NCBI RefSeq assembly: GCF_963855985.1
Contig: NC_087114.1
Span: forward strand, 1,451,001-1,515,000
DNA length: 64,000 nucleotides
Origin: Ostrinia nubilalis
Taxonomy: Eukaryota > Arthropoda > Insecta > Lepidoptera > Crambidae
Direction of reading: 5' to 3'
Shown: piece by piece, positions 57,590-64,000 of the stretch
Layout: the number at the start of each line of letters is the position of its first letter
Numbering within the stretch: the stretch's first letter is position 1
Program-made: the position numbers and the translations under genes
The notes under the pieces: generated by a model
Databases searched by the model: none
What the model was told of the DNA's origin: nothing
The model's input: only the letters and a program-made list of their open reading frames with translations

Positions 57590-60414
57590 TTAAATCACCC
57601 TAAGCACCAGACACTTCCAGATAGGTGATGTATACCTATTGGCTAAGGTCATGAGAATGCTGTTGCTACTGGCACGCAATCTGTTTATCAAGGATGCTGT
57701 CTTTTTGCGGATTATAGCCTGGAAGCCATCAACATTGTGACAAGCAAACATCCCTGACGCACTACAAAAGCGCGGCAGCCCCAGCAGCATTCTGAAGACG
57801 TTATTATATTGGATGCGCAAGGTATCCAGAGACTTTTTGGTATGATTGACCCAAAGACTTCCCGTGTAAAAGATCTGACAATATGCTTTGAAAAGTGTGA
57901 TCTTTACTTCATCGGTACAACGGGAGAATCTGCGAATCAGCATATTTCCTCTAACAGCCAGAGCTCTGCGCTCTCTCTCAATGTCTACATCGTCCTTGAG
58001 GTCGTCGGTGAGGAGGTGTCCCAGGTATTTGAATTTAGTGACGCGTTTTATGTTCAGGCCGTTAAGGGTAATTGTAGGTGGATCGTCACGAGACCCACCG
58101 ACGGCCCCAAAGACCATGTATTCCGTCTTTTTGACATTGTATAATAGGCCATGTGCAGCCGCGTAGCCCTCACAAACTCTCAACATTTTTGCAATGGAAC
58201 TACCAGTCGGGCCGAGCAGCACCATATCATCTGCGTAACTGATATTGTTTATACTAACTCCATCAATCCGACATCCTACCCTCATGCTGCTCAGCTCGAC
58301 TATGAGGTCATTTACATACAAATTGAAAAGCTTTGGTGACGTCAAGCCACCCTGCCTTACTCCACACTCCAGTCTGTATGCATCCGACATACATTTGCCC
58401 ACTTAACCACATTTGTTTGATTAGCATACCAATACTGAAATATATTCAGGATTTCTTCCGGTAAATGCCTGTCTCTCAACTTATTCCAAAGCGTGTCATA
58501 AGACACGAGGTCAAAGGCCTTGGACAGATCAAGAAAACAGGCATGCACCGGAGTTCTACGATCCGTATAATACTTGACAGCATGCTTGAGTCCCGCAATT
58601 GCACACTCGGTTGATAGTCCGGGCCGAAAACCGAACTGCGCGTCATGTAGGCCAAGATGATTGTTTAGGCAGGAGTCAAGCAAACTGTCAAATATCTTGG
58701 CAATAGTTGTAGCCAGCGAAATAGGACGGTAGTTTCCTCTGTCGGAGATGTCGCCGGTCTTGTTCTTCACTATTGGCACAACAGTGGTTTTCATTAAATC
58801 GTGCGGTAGATATGAATGACTCACGCACAGAGTGAAAAACATCGACAACACCCTCGGCAAATGAAACCCCGCATACCTAAGATGCTCGATACTGAGCCCG
58901 TCATGCCCCGGCGACTTACCCCCGCCCATACGCTTCACCGCCGATCTCACCTGAGCAGCGGTGAAGCACGTGAGCGACCGCTCCCCGCGACGGCACCCGG
59001 GCCCAGCACCGGGCAGCCCAGGAGGGCCAAGTGGAGACTTCACACTGAAGTGCTCTCGAAACATATTAGCTATCTCCAATGCATCTGTTTTCCCTCCAAC
59101 GCTCACCGGGAGGCCGGCTTTGAGGTCATGCTTCCCGGTTTCCTTCCAGAATTTCTTAAAGTTATTGGAGGATCTGTGTTGTGCGAGAATGTCCATCTTT
59201 ATTTGTTCTTGGTTATTCTGGCACCATTTTAGACGACTTTTAAAAATCTTTCTGGATTTGTGCATCTCTTCATATATGAGACCAGAAGATGGACGGTTAC
59301 TCTGAGCCCATATTTTAAACCTTAATCTGGCCTCACGGTGAGCGCTGCGGACATGATAGTTCCAGCCACATAAGTTTTTCTTTTTATGGTTACCGACACT
59401 ACAAGCACTTTTAGTTTCTGAGGCTGCACTGCCTAGAATACATACTATTTCATAATACATATTATCTAGTATGAGCTTGTGCTCTGCTAAATTACAATGC
59501 CCGTGACTGCACTCCACGAATTCCGGGGGAAAATCAATGTCTCGTAAACGTTCATTACATAGGTTACGGTAAGCTTTAATTTGAACCTCTTTCCTCTCAC
59601 CCCAAAGTACTGAATTACACAGTCTATTATGCAATACGGACTTAGGCCTTATAACCGTTAAGTTACACTTTACATGCAAAGGTAGGTGGTCAGACACATA
59701 GAATTCTTCACCAATAGTAACATCCAAAATAGTTTGATAAGCCGATACTGATACAACACAGTGGTCTAGCCAGCGTCGAGATCCATGCGCCTCACTGGTG
59801 AAAGTGTAGGCATCGGATTGCAATCCTAAGTTCACCACATCTGCCATTATCCAAGATTGGTCAAAACAAAAGTTAACAAGTTCATTATAAAATAGCTCAT
59901 TTGGATGTGCATTAAAGTCTCCTAAGGCATACATACATTCTATATTATCCCCCTCCATGACTGCACTTATCTCACTAAGCACCTCTGTAAATAGTGGCAG
60001 ATTTTCGTGTGAGTCAGTAGGCATGTAGACCGAAAAAATAATTATGAAGCGGTCTCCACTGCGCACCCTAATGGCAGCCAGTCGGTTACTATTACATTCG
60101 AGTATTGTAACTTCTTGAAAGATACCCTTCCTCCATAGGATGGCCACTCCCCCATAAGGTCTTCCTCTTAATAACCCAGCTGAGGTATCAACTGCAGAGT
60201 TCCCGGTAAACTCAAAGTCATTACTAATACTTCCTAAAAACGGTATATCATGGGGAAGTAGCCACGTCTCCTGGAGTGCTACTACGTCCGAGTTCATACA
60301 AATGTCACGAACATTGTCAATCGATCGTTTAACAGATTTACAATTAAAACTAGTCAATCTGCACATACAATTATTGTAATTGGGGTCAGTAGACTTGTTA
60401 GGGCTCAACAACAT
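57590..60414 (-). pseudogene. LINE ORF2: endonuclease and reverse transcriptase
   Basis: Endonuclease motifs ALQETWLL, ALGDFNAHPNE and SDHLPLHV lie in the first 240 residues; RT follows with RPISLATTIAKIFDSLL, HACFLDLSKAFDLVSYDTLW, GVRQGGLTSPKLFNLYVND and the catalytic SYADDMVLL. About 940 codons. A one-base loss near 58395-58402 shifts frame between the LDLSKAFD and GVRQGG motifs, so no intact protein is made. Confidence 0.88.
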
Positions 60415-60428
60415 TCAAATATTATTTA

Positions 60429-63340
60429 TTAACTTTTCTTATCAGTCTTTTTGTACATAAAATGAACAAAACGCCTAAACGTGATGCCGTTTGGCCAAAA
60501 GTTATCATCTAAAAACAAATGTAATTTACTTTCAGACACGTAAAGTTTATAAGCGTTATACTTTCTAACTTTCGTCATGTTTATCATTTTTAAGTAGACA
60601 ATTTCATTGGTTTTTTCCTTAATGTAAGTAACTATGTCATCTACATTCGTTTCCTTACAAACATTTGAAATTAAAAGAGGAACTTTCACATCTGCAGCTC
60701 GAAATTTACTATCAGGTTCACTTAGCACAACCTTTTTGGCCGATAAGTTTATAACGCTTAGGTGACTTACGTCGCACTACCTGCCATTCCGAATTATTGT
60801 CTCTTACCACTGGTTCACAGTTCACATTCGAGTTCGCAACACATATCACTCGCGGCCTAAGCGGACTGCGATTTGCTTTAACCGAACTCGATTTATTTTC
60901 ACACGTCGACCGAGGTATGTTGGTAGGGGACACGATGATCGCGTCGCATGCGCCGGTGGCCGAGCAAGCCGGTTGTGTCGAGACCGCAGTGACCGTCGGG
61001 GAGGCCTCAATATGCTCCGCCCATGATTCCGTCCCGCTCGCTCCAGTACTCTCGTCGCAGCCAACGGTCGCCAAACGACTTTTCTCTTTCGCACGTTCCG
61101 AAACCGCAGTGATTGCAGGCGCCTCATTGTGTTTTGTTGTTTCGTCTGGTGCCATACATTCGACAGAGACACATTCATCCACAGGGCTTTCTTTGAATGT
61201 CGAATGTTCCGTTAATGAGGGCAGGTCGTTTACCTTTTTAACAGCTGATTGAAACGGCGGCGATCTGTATTCAGGTTCATAATGAAGACCAATAGGTCCG
61301 CTATTTAGCCCAAAACTGTTTTGTAAACATGCACCACGTCTCACATTAACTTTACTACTTGACGAGAAGTTATTAATCAAGGATGCATGTTTTAAAGTAT
61401 CAACTTCTTGTTTGAGAATTTCAAATTCGTCCGTTTTGACCACCTTCTCTTCTAGGGCACATAACTGATTCTTCAGGCATAATATATCCCGTAGGAGTCG
61501 GGTCACATTGTAGCGTTGCAGTTTTGGCTGTTTTCACAAATTGATATTTCTTCTCGATATTTGGATTAAGGATACCACTGGCGACATCTATTGGCGTGAT
61601 TTTGAATTAATTTGCAATAGATGGCGCTTTTTGCTCAGTCAATTCAAATATATTTTATTGAAACATTTCCTAATGTTTTTGTTTTGATTATTCTATTTTT
61701 TAATAGAATATTTTCAGTGTTCAGGAGATTGTTTTCATCATGGTTTTTATTAGTATTTGCTTTTTACCTAAGCGGCGAAACGAAACGTCTTGCGATGTCG
61801 ATGACTCGCAGGCTGTCAGTTGAGCTGTCAAATCACTTTGGAATTTTGGTCGATCTTGCGCAACCGCAATTTTATTGTTTTCGGGGATGTAATCCCCTTT
61901 TGTTTTAAATCGTGTGATGCGGAATGCATCCACGATAATTTCTTAATATAATTAAAAATATTCACACATGAGGTAAGTTCCCGTCGGAGAATTTATTTAT
62001 TTTTCGTGATTGATAATTTTCGTATTCCAGTACGTGGTATTTCAATGTGATCGTTTCTTTCAGAAATTTCCTAAACGTTATGTTGGACGAGGGCTGGGAT
62101 GCTGAAAACTGCGAGTGAGGTTTAAATTAGCGAGCAGTTTTCGTAAGTATTTCTTTCCCATTGCGGTTTTTTTCATAACCTAATGCCACGTTCCACATGT
62201 GATCCTGACACTCGTGTTTTTCGTTTCAGATGCGGGAATTTCAGATTTCATAATTTCATAATTTCAAATTTCATATTTTACGATTTTACATTTCATATTT
62301 TAGATATTTCAATATTTCATATTGATTTCTATAATTATTTCTCCTTTCTAAACTGCTGATCTCTTCGCATTTCCTCCTTGTCATCAAACCTCTGTCTCTG
62401 CAAGAGTTTGAACGCTTTCCTGTCGAGAAAATGCAAGAGCTTCATCTGGCACTGCGCGCTTGAGGCCGTGGAGGACGCTGCTTGTAGCCTAAAAGTGTGC
62501 GAGACCCGTTGGACCCCGGAAGAAGAGAGGAACGTTCAGGGTAACGGCTTATAACCGCATGGCTTCCAAGGTACCCACTTTTCCATCCTTCAAGTAGGAG
62601 TCTTTCCGACCTGACATCGCGCAGTTATCTTAACTAGTAGAGTCTTTTAATATTTAGGCTGAGTTTTAAGAAATTTGTAGTGGCAATAATATTCACCAAA
62701 CCGAACCTAATTAACGACCCTGAATCCCTTGAGATTGGCACTATTACAGTAGTTATTATAATATCGTAATTGTTAACTATATACGAGCATACGAGATAAA
62801 AATAAATTGTGTCAATTGAAAGGGAGCTGTTTTATTTACATTTTTTTAATTTCATACAAGGAACGGTAACTCTTATAAATTTCTGCAAGCCGGACAACCT
62901 CTTTTTCACGTGCAGACAATTCACCATCTTCTCCGTCTGCACCGGTGGCGGTTCAATTCCAGTCACCAAGCCGCCAGGAAAAAATCCTTTCTTGCAACAT
63001 CGACATGGTCAAAAGTGACCGGTGGGAGCCTATGGAGTTCTTTTGCCACGAAAATCGGGAATATTGCAGGGTCTGCACTTTTCATCAAAGCGATCATATC
63101 GTCCAGATCCTTTGACATTCTCTTCTTGCCATCTTTGCGACGAAGCGGCATCTTTTTACCGGTAGGTAAAGACTCGTAGAGAAGACTCTTGGCTTTCATA
63201 ACATCTTCATTTGAAAAAGAAGAGGTACACAGTTGATGGATACTCTCCTCATCCATAAAGTCCAGTACATTGTTCAGAAAAGCCAGAACTTCGTTGATCA
63301 CTATGTTACAATTAGCACACTTCACTGTATTCGATGTCAT
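60429..63340 (-). pseudogene. LINE ORF1, split and frameshifted
   Basis: N-terminal part 63340-62992 (VKCANCNIVINEVLAFLNNV ... PIFVAKELHRLPPVTFDHVDV), then after the insertion TRLLRDILCLKNQLCALEEK (coiled-coil-like), a polar middle, and after a frameshift near 60745 an RRM-like C-terminus ending FWPNGITFRRFVHFMYKK. This layout is that of CR1/L2-type ORF1, an RNA-binding protein. Confidence 0.8.
61521..62991. mobile_element. 1.47-kb insertion in LINE ORF1, unclassified
   Basis: Flanked by TTGCA (61516-61520 and 62992-62996). No inverted ends. Has plus-strand splice-like sites: donor 61973, acceptor before 62064, donor 62143, acceptor before 62230. A 19-base stretch at 62950-62968 on the minus strand reads like a tRNA-primer site (TGGTGACTGGAATTGAACC). 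Could be an LTR-element remnant or captured host DNA. Confidence 0.5.
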
Positions 63341-63428
63341 TTTCCTCTCTCGCTAACGAGTGAGTCACCAAGTCAACCAAACGTGCGTGCACGCGTGCGT
63401 GTACAACGGCGCGCGACACCGGACTGGT

Positions 63429-63677
63429 TAATGATAAATAAATAAAATAACACATTTGGTATAACAAATTAATATTTATTTGTTAATAAATAAAATGGAA
63501 AAGAAACCTAATAAAATATACTAGGTTAAAATTATGCCTTAATATAAAATATTGATCATGGAAGCCATTTTGTTGTTGTTTGTGTCGTTATTTTTATTGC
63601 TGACTGTCCGCCACGTCTGTTGCCTCGATAACCTGAAACAAAGATAATAAAATAAATATAATGAAATTAGTCAGTCA
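63429..63677. other. AT-rich flank of the LINE
   Basis: AATAAATAAAATAA tracts; nothing coding. Confidence 0.4.
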
Positions 63678-63852
63678 CGGGACTATTCCCACCTCTCGTT
63701 CCCACCGCTCCTATGCCAGGATCTACAGCTTAACCGCCAACAACCCAGCCAGTGAAGGTCAAGTTTGTCCCGGAGGAAAGTTAAACTGTCATTGGATCCG
63801 CAACGAAATTAATCAGAAGAACATAGGAGGAGTATCTACTTCCCTCCATTAG
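63678..63852 (+). mobile_element. Retroposon, family E
   Basis: GGGACTATTCCCACCTCTCG to the CTTCCCTCCATT end; complete-looking copy. Confidence 0.6.
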
Positions 63853-64000
63853 TCAGTCAGTAATACGAGTAGCTACATTAACTACCCTTATACAGATAAC
63901 CCATGATGCTTGGGATTCTTTAACAATTTGCATAATGAAACTGTAATTTGATTGGATCAAGATAAAATTTTGAATTAAAAAGAGAAAACTCAAGAGCTTT

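Larger units (their letters stand above)
57590..63428 (-). mobile_element. CR1/L2-like LINE, near full length but disabled
   Basis: Minus strand: 5' UTR (63428-63341), ORF1, ORF2 and an AT-rich tail. Total without the insertion is about 4.4 kb, usual for the group. ORF1 with a Cys-motif N-terminus plus ORF2 with an APE endonuclease and RT, no RNase H seen. At least three frameshifts and a 1.47-kb insertion (61521-62991) break it. Confidence 0.85.

Noticed and set aside
57809..59305. Plus-strand frames across the LINE
   Set aside because: Antisense of ORF2, which has endonuclease and RT motifs on the minus strand.
62950..62968. LTR retrotransposon primer-binding site
   Set aside because: Only 23 bases separate it from the insertion edge, leaving no room for a 5' LTR; kept only as a note under the insertion.

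Overview
The window is nuclear DNA of a moth or butterfly (Lepidoptera), inferred from content and not from a species match. It holds spliced genes with GT-AG introns and a dense load of repeats typical of Lepidoptera: Lep1-type miniature Helitrons (start TCTATACTAATATTATAAA, end hairpin plus CTAG), RTE non-LTR 3' fragments ending in (TGA)n or (ACGA)n, tRNA-derived SINEs, CR1/L2-like LINEs, and many MITEs with TTA, TA or 8-bp target duplications. No rRNA, functional tRNA, CRISPR or bacterial-type operon was seen.

Two host genes can be followed. (1) On the minus strand, 14 exons between 21735 and 14 splice in frame into more than 1,100 residues of one membrane segment plus a long, low-complexity, basic/acidic and histidine-rich tail. 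I do not recognise the family. Both gene ends lie outside the mapped exons; one further upstream exon may sit at 36412-36452. (2) On the plus strand, 46166-56394, nine exons encode a secreted protein of about 1,020 residues with eight chitin-binding peritrophin-A (CBM14) domains, a roughly 210-residue Thr/Pro mucin-like linker and several Gly/Ser/Asp linkers. It looks like a peritrophic-matrix mucin or related chitin-matrix protein. Only its first exon (5' UTR and start codon) is missing. Its last five domains arose by tandem duplication of phase-0 exons.

Layout: 0-7 kb, 3' exons of gene 1, with a 2-kb Harbinger-like element split by a LINE fragment; 7-18 kb, repeat-filled intron including two copies of an unusual Helitron-like element with a 318-bp (or truncated) foldback; 18.4-21.7 kb, nine small exons of gene 1; 22-46 kb, mostly repeats, with a tandem array at 27.7-28.4 kb and several nested elements; 46-56.4 kb, the CBM14 gene, with nested transposons in its introns; 57-63.4 kb, a nearly full-length but disabled CR1/L2-like LINE on the minus strand, interrupted in ORF1 by a 1.47-kb insertion.

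The items most worth a second look are the foldback Helitron-like family (three copies), a 1.03-kb TA-flanked element with long terminal inverted repeats carrying a captured coding fragment, the in-frame exon duplication in the CBM14 gene, and the unrecognised membrane-protein gene.
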